Below are positions 22,585 through 34,087 of a stretch of 64,000 bases of DNA, piece by piece. The first letter of the stretch is position 1. The number at the start of each line of letters is the position of its first letter. The notes under the pieces are model-generated. The model was not told the DNA's origin, searched no databases, and was given only the letters and a program-made list of their open reading frames with translations. Origin of the DNA: Rhodamnia argentea (lineage: Eukaryota; Streptophyta; Magnoliopsida; Myrtales; Myrtaceae); NCBI RefSeq assembly GCF_020921035.1, contig NC_063160.1:16705095-16769094 (forward strand). The letters run 5' to 3'. A program made the translations under genes and the position numbers.

Positions 22585-22656
22585 GGGACCGAATTGGATT
22601 CCAATTGAAGTCCCGAATTGGATTCCAATCATCCAATTGGAATCCAATTCGGTCCC
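22585..22656. repeat. Perfect 23-bp inverted repeat (hairpin)
   Basis: The arm at 22585-22607 (gggaccgaattggattccaa...) is the exact reverse complement of 22634-22656. The 26-bp loop itself contains another copy of gaattggattccaat. A transcript would form a stable stem. Confidence 0.85.
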
Positions 22657-22727
22657 TTTATAGCCGTCGCAACAAAGTCGGCTAGCCACGATTTGGACGG
22701 GTCGGCGAGCTGGGGCCTTTATTGAAG

Positions 22728-23285
22728 ACTAAGAATACATTTGATTCGGCTTCGGGAGCAAGTCTATGAACAAAATACAAATATCTTTGGGCTAAAAGGG
22801 TTTTTTCAAAATTCAATTGCGTTTGGTAAAACGTTCTTTGTAAAGCAGCTTTTGGTTTGATAGAGTTTGGCAAAAATTCTTCTAGCAAAGGACTTTGGCT
22901 ACACTTTTTTTTTTTTAATTATTATAAAAAAAATCTCAAACTGAGCTGGCAAAAGGGTCGTGGTGCCGGCGAGCCAGATCCGACGCGGGCGACCATCGTC
23001 TAAGTTCGTGTAACACCAAGCAATGGTCGCCTGGCTCACCCAACCTCATGTGACCGTCGCTTAGATCGGACGACCTCGTTGATGTTCATCTCGCCCTTTG
23101 CACTCACCAACCCCTCACCGGTCGCCTTCGCACAGAGAAGATGTAAAGTAACAACGAGAGCAAAAAAAAAACACAAAAGTGAAAAAATTAATAAGGGTAG
23201 TTTTTCAAGAAAAATATCATTTCACTGTAGCAATGGCGTTCCACAAACGCTAAAAGCAAGAACAGCATTTGCCTAAAGGGGTACA
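22728..23285. mobile_element. MITE-like remnant related to the element at 49151-49675
   Basis: The left part carries 'aatacaaatatctttgggctaaaa', 'ttttttcaaaattcaa' and 'gtttggtaaaac', nearly the same as phrases at 49190-49260 inside the VIH gene. The interior is a different GC-rich filler. The ends are degraded and no clear target-site duplication is visible. Confidence 0.5.
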
Positions 23286-23469
23286 AATTTTTTTTATCGA
23301 ATATGCCTTCTTCTTTTTTTGTCCAAGGCTGAACTACGCGCAACCTAACTCAACCACTTCAAATTCTTTGCTGAGACAAGATATGCTCTAATCCCTCTTT
23401 GGAGAAAAGATTCCACTTCAATGTTCCGGTAAAAGCGTGGACATACTAAAAAATGTTAACAACTAGTTT

Positions 23470-23815
23470 CTGAGAAATTTTTAAATAAGATTATGAATTG
23501 CAGTCATTTTTTTTAAATAAAAAGTTCAAAGTGAATTTTATTTTAAATAAGAGCCTGAAATATCCTAATTTTTTAAAAAAAAATACATAACCAAAGAAAT
23601 TTAGCAATTTCTTTTTTATTTATTTATTTTTCCTCTCTTCTCATCGATGGCCGTCATTGGCCACCATTGAGATTGGCCACTGGCGAGAGGAGGGGCCCAA
23701 AAAAGAAAAATTAAAAAAAATGATGAAAATGCGTATGTTCATATCTTAAAACAAAATTCATCTCTAAGTTAAAAAAAAAAAAAAAGCATTTTGAGCTCGT
23801 ATTTAGAATTTTTCC
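23470..23815. mobile_element. Short foldback element C, family of A and B
   Basis: The left end has 'ttttaaataagagcctgaaatatcc' and the right end has the reversed 'gagctcgtatttagaattttt' pattern. Between them are poly-A/T tracts and a GC-rich core of 'ggccaccattgagattggcc' type. It is about 350 bp, non-coding, and ends about 120 bp upstream of the thioredoxin start codon. Confidence 0.5.
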
Positions 23816-23937
23816 TTAATTTTATCAAAATATTGCAAATCAATAATCACAGCTATACCCTGAGCTTTGCTTTCATAAAAAGCCATTACATAGGACCTGT
23901 TTTTGCTCATTCGTCCTCGAAGGCAGAGATAGTCACA

Positions 23938-24593
23938 ATGGGCTCCTTCCTCTCCAGGCTCCTCGGAGCTCCGTCCGACGGCTCGTCGGAGTCTTCTCGC
24001 GTCCAGGCGTTCCACTCCGCCCCACAGTGGCAGCTCCACTTCAACACCGTCAAGGAGACCTCCCAATTGGTAAGACTAAACCCCAACCTCCTCCCTCCGA
24101 TCTCGTTCTTCTGGAATACGATCGAGCGTCAGATGTTCTTGGAAATTGACATGTTTGCGGTTGCGTTTGGGGAGTGAAGATGGTGATCGATTTCGCGGCT
24201 TCCTGGTGCGGGCCTTGCAGGATGATGGAGCCGGCCGTGAACGCCATGGCTACTCAGTTCGCCGACGTCGAGTTCGCCAAAATCGACGTCGACGAGTTGT
24301 CCGTACGTGGCTCCCCTCTCTCTCACGCCGTTTTTTAGGATTTTTATTGTCGCCCACGATGTTGAACTCGAGCTGATCTTTTCCCCACTCCCCCTCCTCC
24401 CCCCTCCCCCCTCTTCCGTGTTTGTCGCGATGGCGAAATAATGCAGGACGTGGCACGGGAGTTCGGAGTGCAGGCGATGCCGACGTTTGTGCTGGTGAAG
24501 AAAGGGACGGAAGTGGACAGGATCGTGGGGGCGAATAAGGACGAACTCGAGCGGAAGATCCAGAGGCACAGGGCTCTCGTGGCTGCCAGTTGA
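23938..24593 (+). CDS. Thioredoxin h, subgroup II (Trx h2-like), predicted myristoylated
   Basis: A small disulfide reductase that donates electrons to target proteins. Exons 23938-24069, 24180-24302 and 24447-24593 give 133 residues with clean joins. The redox site WCGPC is at residues 53-57, and the cis-proline loop MPTF is at 96-99, both intact. The N-terminal extension of about 40 residues begins MGSFLSRLL; a glycine at position 2 and serine at 6 fit the N-myristoylation consensus, and subgroup II h-type thioredoxins of Arabidopsis are known to be lipid-anchored to endomembranes. There is no transit peptide, which argues against plastid m/f types. Two introns at these positions are usual for h-type genes. 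The start is fixed by the extension and by absence of an upstream in-frame ATG nearby. The gene appears functional. Confidence 0.95.
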
Positions 24594-25486
24594 GTTCGAT
24601 TCCTTTGCTCTTCTTCGAGGGGAAAAATAAAGAGTGTGTTTGTATTGTACCTTCAATTCCGACTGTATCGTGTGCAAATAACGCTTATATGTATCGCGAA
24701 GCATCAGGAATGTTTCGTGTGTGATCTGGTGGATAGTGTTTGAATTCAGAGAGGCATCATGGTCGATGTCTCTAGTACTTCTCTGATTTTATGCCTGTCA
24801 CAAGTTCTCATCTCATTGCTTGTGGATTGACATTTTTGGATGCGTTATGGTTTGATGTTTGGGACTTGTCGGACCAGTCGAGCAAATTCATGAATTGTTC
24901 CATCTGCATCTAGGTCCAACGCAAGCTCGAAGTTTTGAGTAGCTCGATCAAACACTCGGCCTTTTCGCGAGTTTTGAGTAGCTTGATCGACCTTTTTGCG
25001 AGTTTTGAGTAGCTCGATCAAACACTCGAATCGAGCTCGAAACCCAAAATGCCCGCATGGAGCAATTTGCCCACGTAGTAATTTTTTGGCGAAGAAAGAG
25101 CATGAGCTCAGAATTCGAGCTTTACTCGGAAGCTTACTGCAATTTAAAGTCCGAGGCAGAGTCTAGATCGAGCATCTCAAACACTGAATTCGTTGATCTC
25201 GGTGCTTCTAAAATAAGCTCCCGTCAAACTTCAGTCGATCAACATCTGAACGGAGTAGAGCTTGTACTGTACGGGGTTGACTGTAGCTGGCTCGAGAAAC
25301 TAATCGGTAAACGCTCGATTTCTTGGATGACCATTCAAACACAGACAGTTATGAGTACCGCGAGAAAGCAGTACGGGTTATGTTATGCATACTTCCTAGG
25401 TATATAGCATATGCTAAAGATATAGGTACTCCTCACTCCAGCAGTACATCTGTACAAGGTATATGAGCAAATCCAAGACCCCCTCT
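24594..25486. other. Spacer between convergent Trx h and H+-ATPase genes
   Basis: This contains the thioredoxin 3' region and the H+-ATPase 3' region on the other strand. A cluster of short repeats lies at 24931-25030, listed separately. The open frames here are not convincing. Confidence 0.55.
24931..25030. repeat. Short tandem phrase repeats
   Basis: The phrase 'agttttgagtagctcgatca' occurs at 24931, 24970 and 25001 with small changes, each followed by a 'cactcg' or 'gacctttt' tail. The start of the phrase recurs at about 28072 inside an H+-ATPase intron. Confidence 0.75.
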
Positions 25487-28400
25487 CTAAACAGTGTAGG
25501 CTTGTTGGATAGTGTCGATGTCGAGGCCCTTCAGTCTTACCACCGACTCGACATGCCCCTTCAGCGTGGTCAGCTCTCTCAGCCTGCGAGAAACAAGGTT
25601 GAAATGGTCAACATCTCTGAAAGTAGAAAGCATCGGCCTCTCATGGACATAAGACGCTCCATGGGATCTTGCAATATCAGAAATCAATAACCAGTTTCGA
25701 TTATCTTTGCTCTGATTCTTTCTCGAGTTATGTCGAGGGCATCATCCTCAGAACTAACAATGACTTTCCCAAGCACTCGATATTATCAGGACACTTCCCA
25801 TTTCAGCCCAAGTAAGAGGGAACTCTTAAGGTAAAGTTTTTCTATACAACAAAATAAGTTGCTTTATCCCTAATCTTCCAATGGAAGCTTCCGCTCTGCT
25901 TCTATCAGACAGGCGTAGTTTTGACTCGATTATCCTCTCTTGATTGGAGAAAATGTCCAGATTAAGATGCAAAATTGTGCAAGCTAGAGCAGCAGAAAGA
26001 AACTATCCTTGGCTGAGAACAGTTGGAAAAGGGTAGCTGATGATACTGTACCTGGCAATTTCAGCCCGTCTTTTTGCTTCTTCGGCCATCTGGTTCAGTT
26101 CAGTATAGCTGTTGCGTTCGCCGAACATCTTGGTCTCGGGCGGATGCAGGCCGTGGAGCGTCCTCTGTGCATGTGCCCACTTTAGCTCACGCTCCTCTTT
26201 CCCGAAATCCTTTTTCCTCGTAAAGGCAATCTGCAGAGAAACAATAATAAATCAGCTTGCTCACCAATTGCTGGGTTCCTAATCCAGAAGTGAGCCAAAG
26301 CCGGTCATACCCTTTGCTCTATGACAAGATCCCAAGCCTTTCCACTCAATGCATATCGTGTAAAGAATTTGATGAAATCAAGCGGTATATAGGATATGAG
26401 GTTGTACAGCCAAACAACACCGGCCCAACCCCATCCGATCCCTTCTATTGCCGCAAAGCTCCACTTTGCATAAACAGCAATCACGGTAGCAATCTGTTGT
26501 CCATAGAAAGAAAACAGGTTATAGAAGAAATCGATGGCTCGACAAACTCCATTCACCGAAAAGAACCGTTGAGGCATCTTACCAACTGCGCAATAACAAA
26601 AGCAGCCACCAGTAGGAGACCGGGACGCTCAACAAATGACCAACTCCTGGCTCGAGTGACAAATATGAGGGCCTGACTGATCGTGCTCACTTGAAGGTAT
26701 ACTGCCGCGGCGAGCTTTCTGAAGTCATCCTTATGCTGAAGGCTCTTAACCCCAAAAGTACGCTAAAAGCAGGAAATTTTTCTAATCAGAGACTAGAATC
26801 AAGGGGGAAGATCTCCTTCAAACTTAAAAGCAGCGAAAAGATTGATTATTTGCGAACTCTGTAAAGAAAAATGTCGCATACAAGAACAACTCCATGCTCA
26901 TGACTATTTCAATGATCACAAATAGCGAGCTCTTATGCCCCATCAGACACAAGATAAGCTTTAATCACAGAGCATGAATGACTAAGACCTGAGCAAATAA
27001 TTCAAGAAATGCTGATATAGGTTCCGTATGTTTGTGAAGGTGTCATGTATCCATTGTCGAAGAAACAGGGAGGCCAAACATAAACTAGTCACTCAACCTT
27101 TCTCCTCCTTTATGGGGATCAAGTACTAAAATAACATTGGAACAATCATTTGTGGCAATCATGTTATATGGTATTCTTCACTATAAGAACACAAAATTTA
27201 CCGGAAAAAAGTCTGTTTGGTAAGCCGCCCAGAAGAAAATGACCGTCATCATCGCCAAGTAACTGCCGAGAATAATACCAGTTGTAAAGATCTCCGCCAG
27301 CTTCCAACTGTCCGGCTGAGGTGAAGGTTTCACTCTGTCCTTGGATATCGTCATGATTGTACCTGTCAAGACATGCAACATTGAGACAAGAAACAGTGAC
27401 CTACTGCAGTATGCTCGATGCAAATACGGCATCGAGGAGAGAACTTGATGCATCAAGTCAGCGACGAATATATTCTCCTTCACTCGTGACATAAGAACCC
27501 ACAAAAATCATAACCAACTCTTTGCCTCATGCAGTCAGCTGGAAATTCGCGATGAAAGAGGACGCACCGTCATTTAGGATAGCGATGATCAGCACCATGA
27601 AGGGTGGAAAATCGAACTGCCAGATGAGGGCCAGTAACATGAAACCGAGCTGTGATAGATACCAGTTAGATAAAAAGACAGCACAAGTTTTTATTAGTGG
27701 TGGTTAAAAGCAAGACAAAGCTGTAGAAATATCAGAAATTAACTAGTTCCAAGCAAGCATCACAGAACTTACCACAATACGGATTGTGATGGAAACCGCA
27801 TAGATCTGTAACAGAATCACAATTGGATAAGTCTGGTTGAACAAGGAATGTCTCAAAATGAAAAAAGACTATAATTAGTTTCCTCATTCTTTTTATTACG
27901 GCATAATCTAAATGAAAATAGATATAACCAGTGAAAAAAAGCAGGTGCACAAAACAAGAAGGGCAAAGGACCAAATAGAAAAGGGGAAAAAAGAAAGCAG
28001 ACTAAACATAATAGCACATGCTTTAGGTTGCTATCTGTGAACTGTAGATTGCAAGTCAATAAGTGCGAGAAGTTTTGAGTAGCTCGTATCTATGGACTCA
28101 TCCTCTGGATAAACTCTTGAATGCTCAATTCTTAGATACATTGGAACAAAAACCCAGCTCACCGTGTAATTCTTCATTCTTTGGAAAATTGCGCGACTGG
28201 TTAGCACTGCACTTATGATAACACTAAGGCCTGGTTCAGTAAGAACAATGTCAGAGGCACTACGCGCTGCATCAGTTGCATCAGCAACAGCTATGCCAAT
28301 GTCGGCCTTTTTAAGTGCAGGGGCATCATTAACTCCATCTCCTGTCATTCCACATATGTGTTTCCGAGCTTGCAAGCGTTTCACAATCTCATATTTGTGC

Positions 28401-31400
28401 TCTGTATAGATACAGAATTTGATTAGTCATACACATAGCACTAGCAGCAGGCGATGTCATGCTAATTATGCCATGGAGATAAAATCTGGTCCTCCACTGA
28501 CATCCAGCTGGCTAGTAGACTCCATGGAAGTAATCCTAGTGCAATGTCAAAGCCATACCCATGCAAATTCATCTGATGATATTTATCATGAGTTGAAAAG
28601 AAGAAAGACAATAAAATTCGTGACAGCTGAAAGAAATAAGACAGAAAAGAAAATAAAGTACCAGGAAAAACACCGGCAAAACCATCAGCCTTTTCGATAA
28701 GTTCATCCACGGGCAAAGCAGCAATTGACTCGTCCTTGTTCTGTCCCAACAGAGCAGATGATGGATACATGTTCGTTCCCATACCCAGACGACGTCCAGT
28801 TTCCTTTGCAATTGCCAGTTGATCACCTTTATTACAGGGTCACACAAATAGGCAAGTATCTGTAAGATTGTCGGAAAGGCATGCAGAGAGATTACAACAA
28901 AGATGAAAATGGAGTAGATTATGGATGCAAAAATCATAAACGAATTGCTAGTCTGGACAAAATTGCCAGAGGTGAGCTTTCAAAAATATAACAACCTAAC
29001 TATGAGAGAAGTATTGGTGCATAGCAACTCATTAACATCTAATATAGGCTAGTATCTCATTTAAAATCGCACTATTCTGATGGGGAACGTAAAAGAGACA
29101 GTCGATATATAGAAAAGTTCCAACACTTTTTCCCCCCACACCTAGCACAAGCAAGGAGTAGAGGGATCCTTATTGACATTATCACGAGTGAAGAGCTATG
29201 CAATGCTGCAATCATCACACTGTCAAGCAGAAAATTAGCAATATGAACAGTTATATTCACCAGTTATCATTTTGACATTAACCCCCAAATTAAGTGCCCT
29301 TCTTATAGTTTCTGCACTATCGTGCCTCGGTGGGTCAAACAATGGCATGAGACCTATAAACTGCCAGGGACCTCCTGGGCTCTCTTTTGTTCCTTCAGGA
29401 ACTTCCTGCATGGAAGACAGTGAAGTAAGCAATGGTAAAGAGGACCAAAGTGATCCAAATTATGGTAGAGCAGAAGTGAGCAATGACGACATCTCTTTCG
29501 GACATTTCACCTGGTAAGCTACCGCGAGGGATCGCAATCCTCGTTCAGCAAACTTATCAATCACGGAGTGAACTCTTCGCTCTATCTCTGATCTGTTGTG
29601 GACGAGGTTCAAAATCTATAACAGTAATCACAAGCAAAACTCAGATCTCCGTGCTTCAAGATCAGTCAAAGTGAACACAATCTGCTTGATCCTTACCTGC
29701 TCTGGAGCACCTTTACTGACGCGATGCATTTTACCTTCACCATCAATATATGTCAGAGCTGTTCTCTTGTCAGTAGGATTAAAGGGGAGGAAATGAACCT
29801 CTTGAATGCCAGCACGCGCCTTTGCAAAAGAAAGAATTTAAGAAACCATAATATTTAATAACGGCATGCCACACGTTACAGATTCCTCCTACATGAAATG
29901 ACCTTCCGTCGTATGTACAAGAAGCAGTGCATTATCAGTCACCATACCTCCTTTGGATCCGCCAATGTTCCAACGATGGCAGCATCTATTGCATCTTGGT
30001 TCTCCATTCTCGATGCCCTTGCCGCCATTAGAACAACGGCATCTGCATCCACCCCTTTAGCAAATACCTGACAGTGTTTGAAAGATGTTACAGGACAAGT
30101 AGATAAAGGAAATAAGAAACAGATGATGAAAACGAGCTACATAATAACCTCAATGAGGGTCTTATCAACTGTCAGCTTGTTTAGGGTCAGAGTTCCAGTT
30201 TTGTCACTGCAAAGTACATCCATCCCTGCCATTTCTTCTATTGCTGTCATCCTTTTCGTTATAGCTCCCTGGATTTATCAATAATAAGCAATGAGAAGAT
30301 GCAGTTATTTTAATTATGAAACCACCAAAACATCGAACAGTAATCCATCAAGACCTACCTGCTGAGCTAGCCGATGAGACCCAATTGCCATTGTCACTGA
30401 TAACACTGTCGGCATGGCTATAGGGATTCCCCCAATAAGCAGTACAAGCAGATTGTCAATTCCTGGACGGTATTCTCGGTGCTGGATTGGAAACATGACG
30501 ATGATCTCTACTATCATCCCCACGGCAATGGAACATATACAGAAATTCCCAATGGCAGTTAACACCTGTAAGCAATGCCATGAGCTTAAAAAATCGTATA
30601 TAGAATGTCATGTATCAAAGAGGGCAAGTCCTAATTAGTGCCAAAAACCAAACAGCTACAAAAAAACTAACTCTTTTTTCACAAAAAGACATAGCTAATC
30701 CAACTTCAGGCTCCAGTATCACCAACAAAGTGCAAATATTAGTTACATCACAGAAATAGATAATAATATTCTGTAAAATTTGACAGGGTAGCTTCAAATT
30801 TCCATGCCATTTTGCAACTATGTCCCACTTTAGTGAACCAGCCATGAGCGGGTGCTAGACGTTTCATTAAAAGAAGATTGCTTTCCTTGGTGTTCAAACA
30901 GCATCTCTCCTTCCTCTTTTCTCATTCTGTAGTCATTTTCCGTTCCTTCTCATGATTTTGCTGTCGTTGTAAATAACAGGGCATTGTCATGCACATCTGC
31001 TCACCTTTTGGAAGTGTCCTACTTGGTTTGTGGAATCAACGAGATGAGCGGCCTTGCCGAAGAACGTGTGAACACCCGTTGCAATGACCACAGCTTCTAT
31101 TTCTCCTTGTTTGCAAGTAGAACCAGAGTAAACACTGTCACCAGGACCCTTCGTCACCGGAAGCGATTCCCCTGTAAGCGCAGACTGCAGATTCAAGAGC
31201 AAACCGAGTCAGAGAAGTCAAATACATTATCGTAAAAATCTCAACACAATTATCTGAATTGCTCTCAGCACCTGATCGATCTTTAATGGATCGCCTTCAA
31301 GGAGGCGAGCATCAGCTGGTATAATGTCCCCCAGCTTCACGCTGATGATATCACCAGGAACAAGAATCGAAGCATCCTCCTCAATCCACTTCCCGTCTCG

Positions 31401-32528
31401 AAGGACCTGACCGAAATTTTGGAAAAAAGGATAGGTGATTTTGGGGAATGGGTGGTGGATCAGCCAAATTGCACATGAAGCAATGAAAGCAATAGAACAA
31501 GACAAGACAAGACATTTTGGTGAAGTACGAAAAATCAACAATTTTTGCGCATAGTTGCATTGATCAGTCCAGTAACTACCTTAGCTTTGGGGGCCAGACG
31601 GGCCATAAGAGCTGCCGCAGCGTTGCCAGCGTTATTCTCCTCTATAAAGCTGATGGTTGAGTTGATAATGAGCAGAGTAATAATCCCCACAAAATCCTGC
31701 CAATCAGGAGGTTTTCCCTGCAATTCACAAAAATTAGTCCCCCGTCCACCCGGAATGGTTCTATATGAATCAAATTTCGTGCCACCACTGCCAAACCAAG
31801 CTCAGGCTTGTAAATTCAACTGTGACGACACAAAAAACCCCACGAAGTTCTCACTTTGTTGCCATAAGATGCAGTGTAATACTGCTTGATCTTTTTTACC
31901 CACTATTTTGTTTCATCAACTAGGAAATTACACAGAGCGAACACGAATTTAGCTTCATTTTCGATGGAGGGAAAGAAACAGAGGCAAACCAGGAAGGAGC
32001 ACTTACTCCACCGTTGGCCATGGCGATAGCCATGATAGCAGCGGCTTCCATGACCCATGAAAGTGGATTCCACATGAAACCCAAGAATTTAAGAAGCTTA
32101 CTCTCCTGCACAAATTTTTTTTTTTTTGAGAAATAAAAAAAGCTCAAAAACAGAGCTTTCAAAAATAATCACCTTCAAGAAATTAACAGTAGTACGATAT
32201 GATTACCTCCTTCTCTTCGAGCTTATTGTAGCCAAAAATGGCCAACCTTTGTTGGGCAGCCTCCGATGTGAGACCATTTGGTTGACACCTCAATGTCTGA
32301 AAAACCTCCGCAATAGGAACATTCTCCTGCACCACCAAATGAACTCAAATTCACCAACAACATCAGAAGGCAAGGAGAAGGGGGGAAAAACAGAACCCAG
32401 AACTGAAGAAACTATACAAAGCAAAGAATTCTCAGAAGGTATAAACGATGGATTCTTAGGGGCTGTTTTGGTACCAAATCAACAGCTTCCTTCAGCACAG
32501 CCTCCAAGGTCACATCTTTATCATCCAT
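25487..32528 (-). CDS. Plasma-membrane H+-ATPase, AHA4/AHA11-like
   Basis: A P3A-type proton pump that energises the plasma membrane. Exons, 5' to 3': 32475-32528, 32207-32326, 32007-32105, 31580-31717, 31272-31406, 31005-31184, 30359-30565, 30149-30268, 29948-30067, 29697-29819, 29511-29615, 29261-29405, 28662-28826, 28163-28401, 27773-27805, 27568-27649, 27202-27362, 26583-26762, 26311-26493, 26052-26230, 25487-25583. They sum to 2865 nt, 954 residues, and every intron is GT-AG. All catalytic motifs are intact: TGES (about 186-189), DKTGTLT with phosphorylated Asp about 333, KGAPE and GDGVNDAP. The regulatory C-terminus ends AYTV, so the penultimate Thr953 can be phosphorylated to bind 14-3-3 proteins. 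The N-terminus [20 protein letters not shown] and the TKGPGD loop place it nearest AHA4/AHA11 (subfamily II). The leader carries upstream ORFs. Confidence 0.97.
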
Positions 32529-32560
32529 CTCTCACCCAACGATTGTGGGACTCTACCACA

Positions 32561-32614
32561 TCAAGAACACCATCGCTCAGAAACAAAATACAAAGAGTCA
32601 CGGAAGTTCATCAT
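32561..32614 (-). promoter_or_regulatory. Upstream ORF, 17 codons, in H+-ATPase leader
   Basis: Two adjacent ATGs open a 17-residue frame that ends 33 bp before the main start codon. Leaders of several plant plasma-membrane H+-ATPase genes are known to contain upstream ORFs that lower or tune translation. Here the frame is seen directly; its role is inferred, and a leader intron could remove it. Confidence 0.5.
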
Positions 32615-32627
32615 AAAGAAAAAGCAT
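32598..32627 (-). promoter_or_regulatory. Upstream ORF, 9 codons, in H+-ATPase leader
   Basis: A second short frame (ATG at 32627, stop at 32598) overlaps the 17-codon upstream ORF in another phase. The same caveats apply. Confidence 0.45.
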
Positions 32628-32787
32628 GATCAGAAGAAAGAACCCACAAAGAACCGTAACGTCTGGAACTACTAAATACTAATTACTGGGGTCTCTGTCT
32701 CCTTGTCCCTGGTCTGTTTGTCTCTCTCTCTCCCTCTGAAATATGAAACTGAAAGGTGGCAGAGCTTGCGGCGGGGGCGGGTGCAGA

Positions 32788-32850
32788 CTAGTACGGTTTC
32801 TGGGCCACGGTGATGATGATGATGATAACCAGCTCAAAGGGGAGACCCAT
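32788..32850 (-). promoter_or_regulatory. Possible distal upstream ORF, 20 codons, H+-ATPase leader
   Basis: ATG at 32850 opens a 20-residue frame with a run of Ile codons from a GAT-type repeat. A TATA-like tataata stands at 32881-32890 on the minus strand, which would leave this frame just inside the leader only if transcription starts very near it. It may therefore be untranscribed. Confidence 0.3.
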
Positions 32851-34056
32851 GTACTTGGCGGGTACAGTCTCCTCCGCTTCTATTATATTCCTCAGTTTTC
32901 TGCCCTCTCTGCTTTCTTTTTTAATTTCTCCGTTTTTCCCTCGATTTTTCAGCTGTTTATCTGTCTGCCTTTATCTGGAGAATATTAAAAAAAGTAGAGA
33001 GGAATGACGCACCTAGTTCAGGTGGCTTCGTGTTTATTGCTAGGGGCACGCCAATCCAACTGGGGACAATCATTTGTCCTTGGACTGGATTGTCCTTCAA
33101 GTTGGGGAAATCCTCCCTTTCGCCACCCATTCGACACCCAACACTCGAAATATTGAAGGGTCGACTGGTGGAATCGAAAAGATGATAAAGTCGCCACCTT
33201 TCTAATGCGAAGAAAAGAGGACATCGAAGGAGATGAGAGTCCGAAAAGTGAATAAATACAGTAAAAAGGAGATGAGATTCCAAGAAGTGAATAAATAAAG
33301 GGTGCTGATTGATAATACTTGTCGCTAAAAGTGTCGCCTTTTTTTTTTTTTTGGGGCTAAGTTTTCGCCGGCGAAGCCGCGATCAACATTTAAATTTCCA
33401 AGCGCTCAAAGTTATCCTTATTACTCTCATGTCTGATCATTCAAGTAAAATGAATTCAGGAGAAGGGCAATTAATGAGTGAGTTCGCATTGAACTAACTT
33501 TTTCAATGATGACTCTATTGGTGAAGTAGATACATTTGGTGATATATGAGCTACAAGAGTGTGGCCTACCACCTATTGCAAACAAGAAGAAGCGTGTATA
33601 TCCATCTTTCTAGCGAAAATGAAAATGGAAAATCACATCCAAAATATATAATAACCACGTTTTTTCCTCCTTCTGATTTTTTTTTCTTTTCTTTTTATTT
33701 ATATGGGTCGTTTGATCACAGCATAATTGCATCGGTTCATGCATGATATTCGGGCTCTTCGTGTAATACGTAAAAGTATTTTGTCAATAAGTCTTTCGAA
33801 ATGTTGGTTACGTGCATTAACTTTCGGAAATACCATTTACTCGGCGAAAGATGGATATGTTAAAAACTGTAGAGTTTGTTAGCTGACCGTTAAAAACAAA
33901 AGAGGAGGCGTCGAGTCGAGGTTAAATTAACTCCAAATTTCGTGGAGCCCACGTACAGTCAATGTCTCTCTGTCACCACCAGTCGAGTCGGAGACAACCA
34001 AGTCGTATTAGTCAGTAAGAAAACCGAGGATGGTCATCTGTCGTTTTCCATCTCCC

Positions 34057-34087
<31 letters not shown>

